Origin: Tricholoma matsutake
Taxonomy: Eukaryota > Basidiomycota > Agaricomycetes > Agaricales > Tricholomataceae
Reading direction: 5' to 3'
Assembly: GCA_026075535.2 (NCBI GenBank)
Contig: AP026549.1
Span: forward strand, 744,001-808,000
Length of the DNA stretch: 64,000 bases
Translations under genes and position numbers: made by a program
Shown here: one piece after another, positions 31,338 to 42,695 of the stretch
Numbering within the stretch: the first letter of the stretch is position 1
How the letters are laid out: each line of letters starts with the position of its first letter
Notes under the pieces: generated by a model
Databases searched by the model: none
The model's input: only the letters and a program-made list of their open reading frames with translations
Told to the model about the DNA's origin: nothing

Positions 31338-32560
31338 CCGTACCAACTCTTGGCACCCTCAGTGACATACTCTCCCTGGTAGCGCCCAGTGACTGGTATA
31401 TGTATTGCTGCTTCGGTAAAAATAGGCTCTTTGCTAACTGGGGCGAACAACAGACACAAGCAGCAAGGCCCCAAGAACTGGTGGCTCTCACAATAGTTGT
31501 GCAACACATCTGGGCTTACCCACCTCTTTCCTTGGACAGGCCTGTACAAACAATGAGAGGCGGTGCATGGTCAAGGTCAATGTTACAGACCAGTGGTAGG
31601 TGGTGAGTGAGAGCCATGCTGGATCAAAGGTCTTGATGCAATGGGTCAATTTCTGAAGTTCAAAGAGCAATATCTCATGATATGTGGGGATGGTTGTGGA
31701 TGTCAGCAGTTGTGGATTTCCAGGCATGGTGCAAGCAGGATGTTAGGCTTGAGGGATGGTTGTTTGATGAAAGGTTGGGGTGTCAACTTTGGTTGGATTG
31801 ATCAGAATTTATTTCATGCCATATGACCCTGAGCTAGTCACAATGACTCGGCCTGATTCTCGAGTCACTCTGTGTCATGCAAGGTCCTCAAAAGGTGGCC
31901 ACCAGTTAGAACTTGGAGCCCCATCTCATTTGCCTTTTCTTCTCTGTGTTCCCCATGTCCAATGAAAACTCCCCTGTGGGCACTAATACCCAGGTCAATG
32001 CGCTCAAGCTTGGAAGCAGAAAAAACCATGTGTTCATTGTTCATCTCTTGCTGGCCATGCAGATCCTCAATGATGGTGATGGCTCAGGCATGCTAGCAAT
32101 CCCTTAGTTCATCATGGGTGCCATTTTGGTAGAGCAGTGCACACTATGTGCAACGTCCAGGCATTGGTTGTGAATGGTCTACTCCATATGGCTGAGGGTG
32201 TGGAGGTTGCAGAAGAGTTGCTCACTCAGGAGTTTGTCTAATTATTCTTCTTCCCATCTGGAATGACATGTCCTTCTGTAATACAGGGCCAGAAAAGAGT
32301 ATCAAGTATTTCAAAAACTCTTGCAAATAGTGCCCCATTTCACTGAGCATCTCATGGGAGCCTCTGAAGAAGAGTTCATGATGATGGCATCCCATCACTT
32401 CTACAGGTTATAAACCTTGCCTCACCTTTTCAAGCTTCAAAAGGGTGTATCCAGTGCAAGGTCAGATGATACCAAGAGTTTAAAAGGTGTTGTCCTCAAC
32501 TGGATAGTTGCCCGAGACTCGCCCTTACTTCTGCCCCTCTCCCAGAATGTCAAAACAAAC
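31338..32560 (-). pseudogene. Hypothetical gene, 5' part, split by G1
   Basis: Minus-strand blocks are EMNNEHMVFSASKLERIDLG and FIGHGEHREEKANEMGLQVL (about 32065-31880), VYRPVQGKRWVSPDVLHNYC (about 31550-31490), HIPVTGRYQGEYVTEGAKSW (about 31404-31345). The frame resumes at 22798 beyond G1. Introns are likely between blocks. A basidiomycete hypothetical protein; no function known to me. The upstream limit is uncertain. Confidence 0.45.
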
Positions 32561-34369
32561 TGAGGCTTCCACCATCCCATCACTGGGGCACTTCTCTGCC
32601 CCACTGGTTTGGATTGGAATGATGCAGAGTTAGTTCCCTCATGACCCTTATCTTTGCACTCATCGAGCCATCAATTTAGAGTGCGCACGAAGCTTTCTAG
32701 CAGCAAAATGGCTGTCTCAGGTGATCAATGGCTGCTGTTGGTGTATGTGAACCAACAGTATGATGCCAAAGACCCTTGGGAGTGGCTCTTCAGAAGCCAC
32801 CTTCTTGTTTGGGTTTGTTTAGACTCATTCATCATATTTGTATTGTTCATGCCACTACCTGCAGGCATACAAACACATCTTCACCTCACCCAGTTCCATG
32901 GAGAAAGAGGTGAAAGCAACGAGATCCAGCAATGCTCGTATACATGGGATGATGTGAGTCACTATGGGCTCCTTAGCCTATGTAGCCACGCAGGTGTGTC
33001 CAGCTTCAAGGCTCTATCAACTCACCACTGATCATGCGACCAGCTTTGCTTTGTGATGTCATCTTCATCAGTGTTCTGCAGGTCTCACACTTCAATGGAC
33101 TCCAAATGGTTTTATGAGAGCATCTTGGAATTCTTGGATCATCCAGATGAGAGGGATGATGTTGGCGAACCTGCTGAAATGGTGGAATTGGTATGTGTTC
33201 CTGTCATGTTTTAGAGCTCCTCAAAGTTGATGCTTCTCTTAACAGCCAGGTGTTTCCCAGCTATGTTACACATGAGCATGCTGTGACAAAGCATAGTGCA
33301 CTAGCCAAGCTGAAGGAGAAAAGGGTGCTGAAGCAAATACAGAATGCAGGGACATCTTAAATATCGCTTTTTCTAGATTAGAATGACACCCAATATGGAT
33401 TACATTTCTTGCCAACATCGAGTGAATAAGAAAATCCAATCGGAGGACAGCACAATTATGTGCTGTTGCAATATGTAGCATCCACAGGTCAACCTCTTAT
33501 ACAGATGATGCAAGATTGTCTTTCTTATACCCTTTCGCAACCCACCACCTCAAGACAACTGACAACCAGGAATGGTGGCATTGACTTTCAAGACAATGCT
33601 GCCCAGTCTTTCATCAAATGCACTGATTTGCACTTCTGACTGATCATATGGAATTCCTAGGAACCAAGATCGATCGACAACAGTGTAGAATATTGAGACC
33701 ATCTTTGATCAAATGTTGCCTTCCTGGTTTTTATGGTGGAATTCAATCCCAATGATGCATTTTATAGCAGTTTGGACTACTTGCGGTTTTTGGCCATTCT
33801 TGTGTACATCTATCATTCTGACACTTGTGAACTGCTGCTGCATGTCTTACAAATCTGCCCAAGTTGTCCCTGACAGGCAGTTGTTTGTATAGGCTACCTT
33901 TCTGGTATACCTTGTGCAACCTGCAACCGCTGCCATTTCTTATACATGCTGGGACTACAGGTGGTTTTTTGTCATCCTGTGGATATTTGTGCAGGCTCAT
34001 CATTCTGACACTTCATGACATGTGCTTGCATTTCTTGCAGATCTTCTCAAGTTTAGGCCTTTCTGCTATTGATGGCATAATCTGTCATGGATACCATGTT
34101 TTAGAAATGCTGGGACCACAGGCGGGTTTTCATCAGTCTTTTTGCTGCTTGTGCTGATCTGTCCCACTTGACTTTTCAGATCACTAAATTATACATGCAT
34201 GTACTATCTGCTCTAACAATGCCTTAATTTGGAAACACTCAATTCTGACTGCACTTGTGAAATTTGTCTACCCTACCATCCTTTACATAGCACTGTCGGA
34301 CCATGTATCAGAATTGCACATATTATTATTAATCTGCTTATTTTAAGACCTTATCTAGCCTGAACCTTT
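32561..34369 (+). other. No assigned gene; weak exon-like patches
   Basis: An open frame at 32654-33031 and a patch near 33093-33190 (MDSKWFYESILEFLDHPDER) followed by a GTATGT donor look like exon remnants but match no family I recognise. The rest is non-coding. Confidence 0.3.
33765..34160 (+). repeat. Degenerate tandem repeat of about 180 bp
   Basis: GGACTAC(T/A), GG(T)TTTTTGGCCAT-type, TCATTCTGACACTT and GCATnTCTTnCA blocks recur in order at about 33772-33852 and 33953-34040; a third start (GGGACCACAGGCGGGTTTTC) lies at 34111. Non-coding. Confidence 0.5.
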
Positions 34370-34594
34370 TTGGCTCAAAACCCAGATGGATGTCCCCTTC
34401 TTGTTGGATTGACAGCCTTTCTCTATCTGCTGTTTTTGAACCAGCTTCTTCCCATACTTTGGTTCCTGATGCTTGTGTTACTCCTGCCTCTGGACTTTCT
34501 CTTGTCACTGTCCAGTCTTCTGGGCATCATTCCTCTTGTCTCATTCCTGTCAAGAAGCACCCTGGGACAGCAGTCCATTTGGGTGGAGACTGGT
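34370..34594 (+). pseudogene. Helitron-type helicase, 5' fragment (split by G2)
   Basis: An open stretch including FEPASSHTLVPDACVTPASG and SSCLIPVKKHPGTAVHLGGD, ending at the chromovirus G2 LTR. The codons resume as YRKQFILNDEHPP after G2. No identical target repeat is seen (left flank CTGGT, right flank CCTAT), so either the flanks have mutated or a rearrangement occurred. Assigned to the helicase only by adjacency to the 3' part. Confidence 0.4.
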
Positions 34595-35299
34595 TGTCAA
34601 GAACCATTCCTCACCTGATCGGAACCTGCATCCATCTGATCCTTTTCCGCATGTCAAACCCGACAATTGTCTACTCCTCCCGATTTCATTCCCGGCTGCC
34701 TTGCACTACCCACACTGCTGTGCACCAGGCCGCCTTGTACAGCATCCATGGCTGCCTTCCCAAGGCTGCCATCTCTATTGCAAATTCGACTATGGATCCC
34801 TGTGCAGCTCCCACTAAATAATTTATCTATGCAGTCGAGACACTGCCGCAGTCTTTGTTCCTGTTCCGCATTATTCTGGACTACAGTATTTAAGCTTAGT
34901 TAGTTTTGCCTTGTATTCCTCAGTTCGTATATCAACATAGACTCGACTTTATCCTGCCAATCTAAACCTCCTTCTACTCCAACCTCAGTTCTCTAAGAGT
35001 CCAAACTCTATTCGACTCAACCTCTAGTCTCCCTCTGAAGTTCTAACCTCACCTGAACTTAACCTAAGTCCCTCCGTACTCCTCCCGTGTTTACCCGCAC
35101 TTTCCCACTCCTACCTCCAAACCTTTGACTTGAAATTAGGACACCAGACAAGGTGAAGGGGGCAGCTTCTTACAAGCTGAAGCCAAGTCCTTTATGTTTC
35201 CCCTCCCGCAGAATCCGCATCGACCCGACAAACTCCTGCTATTATCACCCGTGGTGTCTGATCGGGTTCCGATGTGCACTAAAGGATCAGTTCTTAACA
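34595..35299 (+). repeat. 5' LTR of G2
   Basis: 705 bp, TGTCAAGAACC to CAGTTCTTAACA, with short inverted ends (TGTCAAGAA / TTCTTAACA). The same length as the 3' LTR, with scattered differences that are mainly transitions. AGTATTTAAGCTTAG near 34887 may be the TATA region. No obvious tRNA primer site follows. Confidence 0.92.
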
Positions 35300-35529
35300 G
35301 TATATATGAACTCACACTTCACTCATCTCATTCCTCTCTATGACCCCAACCGAAACTTGCCAGTGCACAACCAGAAGCTCTCAGTGTGCCAGCACTATCC
35401 CAGGGATCTCTGCAATCCAGCGATCCACCCTTTCTGACCCTTGTCCCGCCACTACTTTTGGTGTCTTCCAGACCCTCAAACATATTCTGACAAATCAGCT
35501 CAGGAGCCCCTTCAATCAGTGCCAATCTC

Positions 35530-36615
35530 ATGTCCACCCATGCCCCACACCCTTCCACTGACCTGGAAGGTTTTCGACCAAGAACTCCCCTTGAGTATGT
35601 AGGGGGCACCAACCAGCCTGAACCCTATGGGTTGGAAGACCATGGTCTAGAGGACGGACCTCCCAGCGGACCTGACAACCCCAGCAGACCCAATGACCCT
35701 AGTGGTCCTGACAGCCCTGGGGGTGACCCCAATCCCAATGATCCTGACAATCAACCTCCCATGGGGGGAAACCCTGATCCAGGGGATAGGTTCATAGATG
35801 TCCTTTACAACCTCTCGGAGAGTATCCACACCCTTCATCAAAATAATGCACCCAAGACCGAGAGAATCAAAGTTCGCAACCCCGACACTTTTGACAGTGC
35901 CAATCCGAAGAAACTTAGAGACTTCCTAGTCTCCTGCAATCTTCATTTCCGCGACTGTCTGCATGTATTTTCCTCTGATGAGAAAAAGATCATATTTATC
36001 CTTTCTTATCTTAAAGGATCAGCTCACTCTGACTTAACAATGAAGAAAGGTGGTCGTATCATGAAATATAACGTTGACTTCTGGGAATTAGCTTCTAGGG
36101 TCAATTGGAATGAAGCAGCCCTTTGTGACCGCTATTTCCGCAGTCTTCCACTCCGACTTTGCATGGAAGTCCTTCGGGGTGGTAAGCCCAAGACCTTGGC
36201 AGAACTACACTTGAGAGTGCAGGACCGCGACAAGATTTACTGGATGCAGGAGGAAGAATCCCACATCAAAACAAAGAATTCCAGCAGCTCATCCAACCCT
36301 GTCTGGAAGGACACTTCCAGAGATCCTTCCTTGTCCACCAATCAAACTTCTTCAAATTCTGCTTGCGGTAACACCTCCAACCCGCAGTCCTCCGCAACAA
36401 AGAGTACTCCCCGAGACATGCCCAAGTCGTCCATCTCCAATAAGTTGGGGAAGAACGGCAAGCTCACTGGGGAGGAATGAGAATGTCGCATGAGGGAACA
36501 ACTTTGTCTCTACTGCGGTGAGGAAGGGCATGTAGCAGGGAGCTGCCTGAAATCCAAAGCTGCAAAAGCCCATGCCTCCATTGTCATCCCCGACACTACA
36601 GACTCGGAAAAATAG
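35530..36615 (+). pseudogene. G2 gag
   Basis: Open from Met 35530 for 316 codons: a Pro/Asp/Gly-rich N-terminus, then the Ty3 gag core (NPDTFDSANPKKLRDFLVSC, about 35878-35937; CDRYFRSLPLRLCMEVLRGG, about 36124-36183), then a Ser-rich linker. A TGA at 36478 interrupts (GEE-stop-ECR), after which the CCHC knuckle CLYCGEEGHVAGSC (about 36505-36546) follows in frame. The stop is probably a former Arg codon. Confidence 0.85.
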
Positions 36616-36659
36616 TCCGCAACCCTCAGGATACAGCCATTGGGGCTGGGGGTTGCATT

Positions 36660-38717
36660 GACCTTACCCACTTGGCTGCCTACATTTGTCTCAATGTGTC
36701 CACTCTTTCCAACCCTGACTCCCTAACCATTCCTTTAACCTTTCCTGACTCTTCTGCCCCTTTCCAAACCCTTATTGATTCTGGCTCCTCCCACTGCTTC
36801 CTTGACTCCTCTTTCGTGTTGGATAACCAACTCAGCATGGAATCCATTAACCTGATCGGTTTATGACTCTTTGATTGATCTTGCAACTCCACCATAACTC
36901 AGGTCGTCAAACTGCTGGTCACCTTCCCTGCTGGTGAAGTGTTCAACTTGTCATTCTATGTAACCTCGCTCGACTCTTCCTGTTCTGCCGTACTCGGTCA
37001 TAACTGGCTGAAGCAATACAATCCATTGATTGACTGGTCTTCAAGCCAACTCGCTTTCTGCTCTGCAGATCATAGAGGTCCAGCACCCCCAACGTCACCT
37101 TTGTCCCCGAACCTTCCAGTAGAAATCCTCGACTCCTCCGCACTTTCCAAACCCACCATTCCTCCCAAGTTTATACCTCCCGACATCTCTTTCATCAATG
37201 CTGCCGCTTATGCGCATGCTAGGAAACTTCCTGGGGCAGTAGCTTTTCAGATGACCTTTGCTCCAGAAGGGTTATCCGCTTGCTCCACCCAATCTGCTAA
37301 CTCATCCAAACTTTCTGATATTCCACCCGAGTATCACGAATTCGCTGATGTCTTTAATAAGACTAAAGCGGATACCCTTCCTCTGCATCAGTCTTACGAC
37401 CTCAAGATAGAGACTGAAGACAACACTCCTCCGCCTCCGGGTTGCATGTATTCTCTCTCTCCCTCTGAATTAGAAGCCTTATGAGTCTTTATTGATGAAA
37501 ACATCCACTCAGGTTTCATCTGCCCATCCAAGTCTCCGAATGGTGCTCTGATTCTCTTTGTCAAGAAGAAGGATGGTAGTCTCTGACTTTGTGTCGACTA
37601 CTGGGGACTTAACCGTCTTACAAAAAAGGACTGCTCTCCACTTCCCCTCATTTCTGACCTCCTCAACTCTCCCTGAAAAGCCCGCTTGTTCACCAAGATA
37701 GACTTGCGGCATGCTTATCACCTAGTCTGCATCGCAGATGGTGATGAGTGGAAAACCACTTTCCACACCCGCTATGGATCCTTTGAGTGGTTGGTGGTTC
37801 CCTTTGGACTCACTAATGCACCTGCAGCCTTCCAGCGGTTTATGAATGACATCTTCAGCAACATGCTGGATGTTTGTGTCATCATGTACCTCGACAACAT
37901 CCTAATCTATTCAGATGACAAGTCCCAGCACAGGGCTCATGTTAAAGAAGTCCTCCGCTGTTTCCGAAAAAATGGACTTTACGCCTCTCCACAGAAATGT
38001 GAGTTCTACAAAGACACCATCAAATATCTAGGTTTCATCCTTTCACCAGATGGACTCTGAATGTCCAAGGACAAAGTCAAAACCGTGCTCGACTGGCCCG
38101 AGCCTAGGAAAGTTAAGGATATACAATCCTTCTTAGACTTTTGCAATTTTTACTGCTGCTTCATTAACAGCTATTCAGACATTGTCATCCCACTCACCCA
38201 TTTGATGTGGAAATCCGCACCCTGGGACTTCAACAAAAAGTGCTGTGACACTTTTGAAAAGCTCAAACAAGAATTCACTCATGCCCCCGTCTTAACCCAA
38301 TGGGTACCTGACTCACAGATGGTACTCGAAACCAATGCTTCCAACTATGCCCTAGCGGCTATCCTTTCGGTTTACACTGTGGATGGAGAAATCCATCTGG
38401 TCGCTTTTCATTCCCGCTCCTTTAATCCTGCTGAACTAAATTATGACACCCATGACAAGGAACTCTTGGCCATCTTTGAAGCCTTCAAACATTGACGGCA
38501 GTATTTCGAGGGTTCCGCAAACCTGGTTGATGTGGTTACTGACCACAAAAATCTTGAGTACTTCAGCACTACTAAATTGCTCACCTGCCGCCAGGCCCAT
38601 TGGTCTGAATACCTTTCCCAGTTCTATCTCATCATCCGCTTCTGCCGTGAAAAATTAGGGGCCAAGCCAGACGCGCTCACTAGACATTGGGACATCTACT
38701 GCAAAGGGGGAAATAGT
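36660..38717 (+). pseudogene. G2 protease, reverse transcriptase and RNase H
   Basis: Protease LIDSGSSHCFLD (about 36772-36807). RT: PLHQSYDLKIETEDNTPPPP, EAL-stop-VFIDEN (TGA 37482), SL-stop-LCVDYWGLN (TGA 37584, Arg in relatives), [31 protein letters not shown] and [12 protein letters not shown] at 37884, with Asn for the second catalytic Asp. RNase H: LETNASNYALAAILS with Asn for both usual Asp, then VVTDHKNLEYF. The frame ends at YCKGGNS where TIR copy 4 enters, and resumes after it as DFTSINPTNFRPVF (41011 on). Inactive. Confidence 0.9.
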
Positions 38718-39049
38718 GAGGTCTTCGTCCTCCCCCACATATTCCTGGAGGATTATTGGGAACCAATGTTCCAGCCATTTGTGACTCAAGTATATATTCC
38801 TGGCTCTTCCCATTCCAGGGGGATTCCTGGTTGATTCCTGGTAAATTACACTCTTCCAGGAGGAATTCCTGGAATTCCCCAGGACTCTGGTACCAGGAAT
38901 CCCCCAGGACTCTCAGGACTCTACCAGGATCCTACCAGGACTCTACCAGGAATGGGGACTCACCAGGAATCCACCAGGACTCTACCAGGACTCCACTGGG
39001 ATTTAACCAGGAGTCTTTATTACTACTAAGCAATAAAATAAATGTCATG

Positions 39050-39127
39050 AGCCAGAATTGAACCCTTGGTATTGGATGACAAAGATTATAGCACAGCCAA
39101 TATAACCACTACACCACATAGATTTAC
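39050..39127 (-). other. tRNA-like pol III module, left, copy 4
   Basis: On the minus strand A-box TGTGGTGTAGTGGTTATA and B-box AGGGTTCAATTCTGG are about 45 nt apart. It points to the left terminus. Confidence 0.7.
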
Positions 39128-39339
39128 AAGATATATCCACTAACTGCTCTAGGTACCATTGGGGCAGCTGTGTATGACAAAGCACACAGCCACGTCATCA
39201 ACACTGCCAGCTCATCAACCATCACCACCACCACTCTCGACGACACCCTCCTCTCCACTCTACCACCACCACCACTGCATGGACACCCACCACCACCACT
39301 CCCATGCCCACTCCCCCATCACCACCACCCACAAACGAG

Positions 39340-39908
39340 CCAACTGGATGGAATGCGGGCCCAAACGATGCTGATCACATTGTTTGGGGCCTAAGTATGT
39401 TTTTTTTTGTTTGCTTTTTTTTGTTTTTTTTTTTGTTTTTATATACTAACTAACTTGTTTCGTTTGTTTTATAGGCTCTACTCTACTGCCAGACAGAACA
39501 TGGGCCAAAATGATGCAGATTGCATTGTTTGGGTCCTAAGGAAGTTTTTTTTTGTTTGCTTTTTGTTTTTATATACTAACTAACTTGTTTCTTTTCTTTT
39601 ATAGGTTCTACTCTACTGGTAATGATGGCAAACGAGCCAACTGGATAGAACATCAGCCCAAATGATGCAGATTGCGTCATTTGGCCCCTATGTAAGTTTT
39701 TTTTTTGTTTGCTTTTTGTTTTTATAAACTAACTAACCTGTTTCTTTAGCTTTATAGGTTATAATCTACTGGTAACAATGCCACCACCTGCAAACGAGCC
39801 AACACGGGCCCAAACGACACGATCTGCATTGTTTTGGCCCTATGTAAGTTTTTTTTCATTTGCTTTTTGTTTTTATAAACTAACTAACTTGTTTCTTTTG
39901 TTTTATAG
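39340..39908 (+). repeat. Four tandem hairpin-intron cassettes, copy 4
   Basis: Intron-like spans are 39395-39474 (GTATGT), about 39540-39604 (donor degraded), 39692-39757 (GTAAGT) and 39844-39908 (GTAAGT). Each has CTAACTAAC and ends TATAG. Each is preceded by a GGCCCAAA...TTTGGG(C)C-type inverted repeat, partly decayed by transitions. Lengths are 65-80 nt. Confidence 0.75.
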
Positions 39909-39954
39909 GTTCTACTCTACTGGCAACAATGGCCAGACATGAGACAACCCAACA

Positions 39955-40640
39955 CACCCACCCCATGCCTGCAAGCCTCTGCTCGTAGGGTGGATTGTGA
40001 GTGTGTGCAGTCGACAACAACAACGATGCCACTGCCTACCATCACCAGAACCCCCTACCAGCACCAGAACTCTGAGAACCTGAAGCATGGCCGCCAACCA
40101 CAACAACAGGGCCAATGACACACCACCCGCCTCCAGCCCCATGAGCCACTGCTCATGGGGTGGATTTCGGGTGGAATGGTGATGATGGCCACCACCACAC
40201 AGCGGGAGATGGCCAGGATGGCAACAACGACCAGGAAGGGCACGGCGACCAGGAGCAGCACAGAAACGATGCCCAGGATGGCAACAATGAGGACAGCGAC
40301 AATGAAGGCCTGGCACCCAGGACAACAGGGACAGGACGACAGGCACAACTCACCAGGCTGCCCCTGCATTTTGCGTGGGGCAGTTTTTTTCATTTTTAAT
40401 TTATGGTAATACCTTCCCCCTCACCCACATAAAATGTGGGTGAGGGGTTTTTCTTTCTTTTTCTTTTTATAATTGTAGTGCTCCCCTCGTGTTCAACGCG
40501 AGGGGAGATTAGTTTTATATGTATATATTTGTAGGACTCCCCCTCACACCTTGTGTGGGGGAGGTTTTTTTTTATGTAATTAATGGTGTATCCCTTGTGT
40601 CCAACCCGAGGGATGTAGTTAATAAATTTTATTTGATCTT
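39955..40640 (+). other. GC-clamped hairpin array, copy 4
   Basis: Hairpins include CCTGCAAGC/GCTCGTAGGGTGG (about 39967-39993), CCCCATGAGC/GCTCATGGGG (about 40137-40160), TTGCGTGGGGC with its partner near 40361-40383, CCCCTCACCCAC/GTGGGTGAGGGG (40418-40448), CTCCCCTCG/CGAGGGGAG (40481-40507), CCCCCTCACACC/GTGTGGGGGAGG (40539-40565) and CCCTTGTGTCC/CCGAGGGA (40591-40613). Confidence 0.7.
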
Positions 40641-40718
40641 AATTGTGAGCTTCAAGAGAGAAATACTTAAGTTTGAGTTTGAGGGTATAAATACACTTTT
40701 ATATTAGCAGCTAATAAT

Positions 40719-40805
40719 TCTCCTGTGGCTCAACTGGTTAAACACTTGTTTGGTTTGTCATGTGATTCTTGATCATGAGTTCTAGAGTTCAATCCCTGCT
40801 CTGAA
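40719..40805 (+). other. tRNA-like pol III module, right, copy 4
   Basis: A-box TGGCTCAACTGGTTAAACAC and B-box GAGTTCAATCCC. It points outward to the right terminus. Confidence 0.72.
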
Positions 40806-41010
40806 CAAGTTTATTTTGTAGGTACTTTGTGAAATTCATGACATCCGAAGCACTTGAAACTCATAAGATATCTCAAATTGACTTTCCATTATGGTATGAC
40901 TTTTGGGTACTGAGTCCCACTGGAGTCCTGGTGAGTCCTGGTGAGTCCTGGTGAGTCCCACTGAATTCCTGGAGGATTCCTCCAGGACTCTGTGGGGAAG
41001 TGTAAAGTTC

Positions 41011-42360
41011 AGGAAATAGCGACTTCACCTCCATAAACCCAACCAACTTCCGACCTGTATTCACACAGGAACAGCTCACCTCTTCCCTTCATGCCACCTA
41101 TTTTGCCACACCCATCCTTCGACAAGCAGTAATCATGGATGTTGAGGAACTTCACCATGACATCCGCACCTCCCTACCCCTTGACCCCTTATCATCCACA
41201 CATCTTCTGACACCTGTTGACCCCAACGGGACCATAGATGAGGCAGGTCTCCTCCGCCACTTCGACTGGATTTATGTTCTGGATGTCGTGGACCTCTGCC
41301 TCAAGGTCCTTCAGTACAAACACGATCACATCCTCTCTGGCCACTTTGGACAAAACAAAACCCAGCAGCTTATCCACCGGGAATACGTCTGGCCAAACCC
41401 CCACACCTTTCTGCAGGAATTCTGCAAATCCTGTACCACTTGCAAGCAATCCAAATCGCCTCAACACAAGCCCTACGGGTTTCTAAAGCAACTTCTGGTT
41501 ACAGAACGACCTTGGAACTCCATCTCCATGGACTTCATTGAGCAACTACCTGACTCCGATGGTCACACCGCTGTCCTGGTCTTTGTTGACCATCTCACCA
41601 AGCAAGGCATCTTCATCCCAACTGTCAATGAAATCACAGCCCAAGAACTAGCCAACCTATTCGTCCTCCACATCTTCTCCAAGCATGGTGTTCTGTTGCA
41701 TGTCACCTGTGACCGGGGATCTGAGTTTGTCTCCCATTTCTTCTACTCCCTCGGAAAAGCGCTTGACATGCAGATCCACTTCACTTCTGGTTATCACCCG
41801 CAAGGTGATGGTCAGACAGAATGACTTAATCAGACCTTGGAGCAGTACCTCCAGATCTTCTGCAATTATCAGCAGGACGACTGGTCTCATCTCTTACCCT
41901 TGGGCAAATTTGCCTACAACAATGCTCCTTCTGCCTCTACAGGCATATCCCCTTTCTTTGCCAACAAAGGCTATCACCTGAACATTTCCGTCTTCCCCAA
42001 ACACAACTTAGCCTCACAGCACGCCCGCGAGTTCATTGTCGACTTAGATGACCTTCATCAGGAACTTCGGAAACAGCTTGTGGCCACTCAAGAGTGTTAT
42101 CAAGGCCCTGCAGATAAACATCGGGCACCCGCACCTGACTTCAACATTGGTGACTCTGCCTACATCACTGTGGAAAATATCCACACCACTCATCCTTCCA
42201 AGAAACTTTCCAAAAAGAACCATGGCCCTTTCGAAATCATTTCCCACCCGGGCACTCATTCAGTTACCCTGCAGCTCCCAGATCACATGCAGGCCATCCA
42301 CCCTGTTTTCCATGTCTCCCAACTAGAGAAACACTCCCCGAACACAATTCCAAATTGAGT
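41011..42360 (+). pseudogene. G2 integrase
   Basis: Zinc-binding region with ILSGHFGQNKTQQLIHREYV and CKSCTTCKQS (about 41329-41452). Core: SMDFIEQLPDSDGHTAVLVF (41527-41586), VTCDRGSEFVSHFF (about 41704) and YHPQGDGQTE-stop-LNQTLEQYL, where TGA at 41822 replaces Arg and the following Glu block is preserved. C-terminal: KKNHGPFEIISHPG (GPF-type domain, about 42211) and HPVFHVSQLEKH. Ends before the chromodomain at a TGA near 42356. Confidence 0.88.
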
Positions 42361-42602
42361 ACAACCTCCCCCTCCTCCAATCACCATCGACGATGAGCTT
42401 GAATATGAGATCGCCGAAGTCCTCAATTCCAAGGTTGACAACCAACATCGCTGCAAAATTCTCTACCTCGTCTGAGGGGAAGGTTACCAGGGAACTGACA
42501 AAGAGACTTCCTGGCTACCTGTTACGGAACTTGACCACGCCCAAGAACTCCTTGTGGATTTTCACACCTGCTACCTGCAAAAACCTGGTCCATTGTCCAC
42601 TT
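42361..42602 (+). pseudogene. G2 chromodomain
   Basis: After the TGA, PPPPPITIDDELEYEIAEVL leads into a chromodomain: DNQHRCKILYLV, TGA at about 42472 where relatives have Arg-Trp, then GEGYQGTDKETSWLPVTEL and a HAQELLVDFH helix. Chromodomains at the integrase C-terminus define chromoviruses and target insertion to heterochromatin (family knowledge). Confidence 0.85.
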
Positions 42603-42695
42603 AACATATTCACCTTACTCTTTAACGCAGTCAAGGCTCAGAACAAATTTTATTATGAAACAAAAACAAAGAAAAAAGAAAATTTCCGCTGGTTT

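Larger units (their letters stand above)
38718..41010 (+). mobile_element. TIR element copy 4
   Basis: The left terminus is GAGGTCTTCGTCCTCCCCCA; the right terminus, read inward, is GAACTTTACACTTCCCCACA. Target repeats GGGAAATAGT (38708-38717) and AGGAAATAGC (41011-41020) match at 8 of 10; removing the element restores the chromovirus frame GGNS-DFTS. Subterminal arrays use an ACCAGGACTCT motif instead of ACTGGACTCC, so this is another subfamily. It has four intron-like cassettes, the most in the window. No transposase. Confidence 0.92.

Noticed and set aside
34370..34903. ORFs reading through the chromovirus G2 LTR (for example 34390-34821)
   Set aside because: They cross the exact LTR boundary at 34595 and recur in the 3' LTR (43766-44126), so they are LTR shadows.
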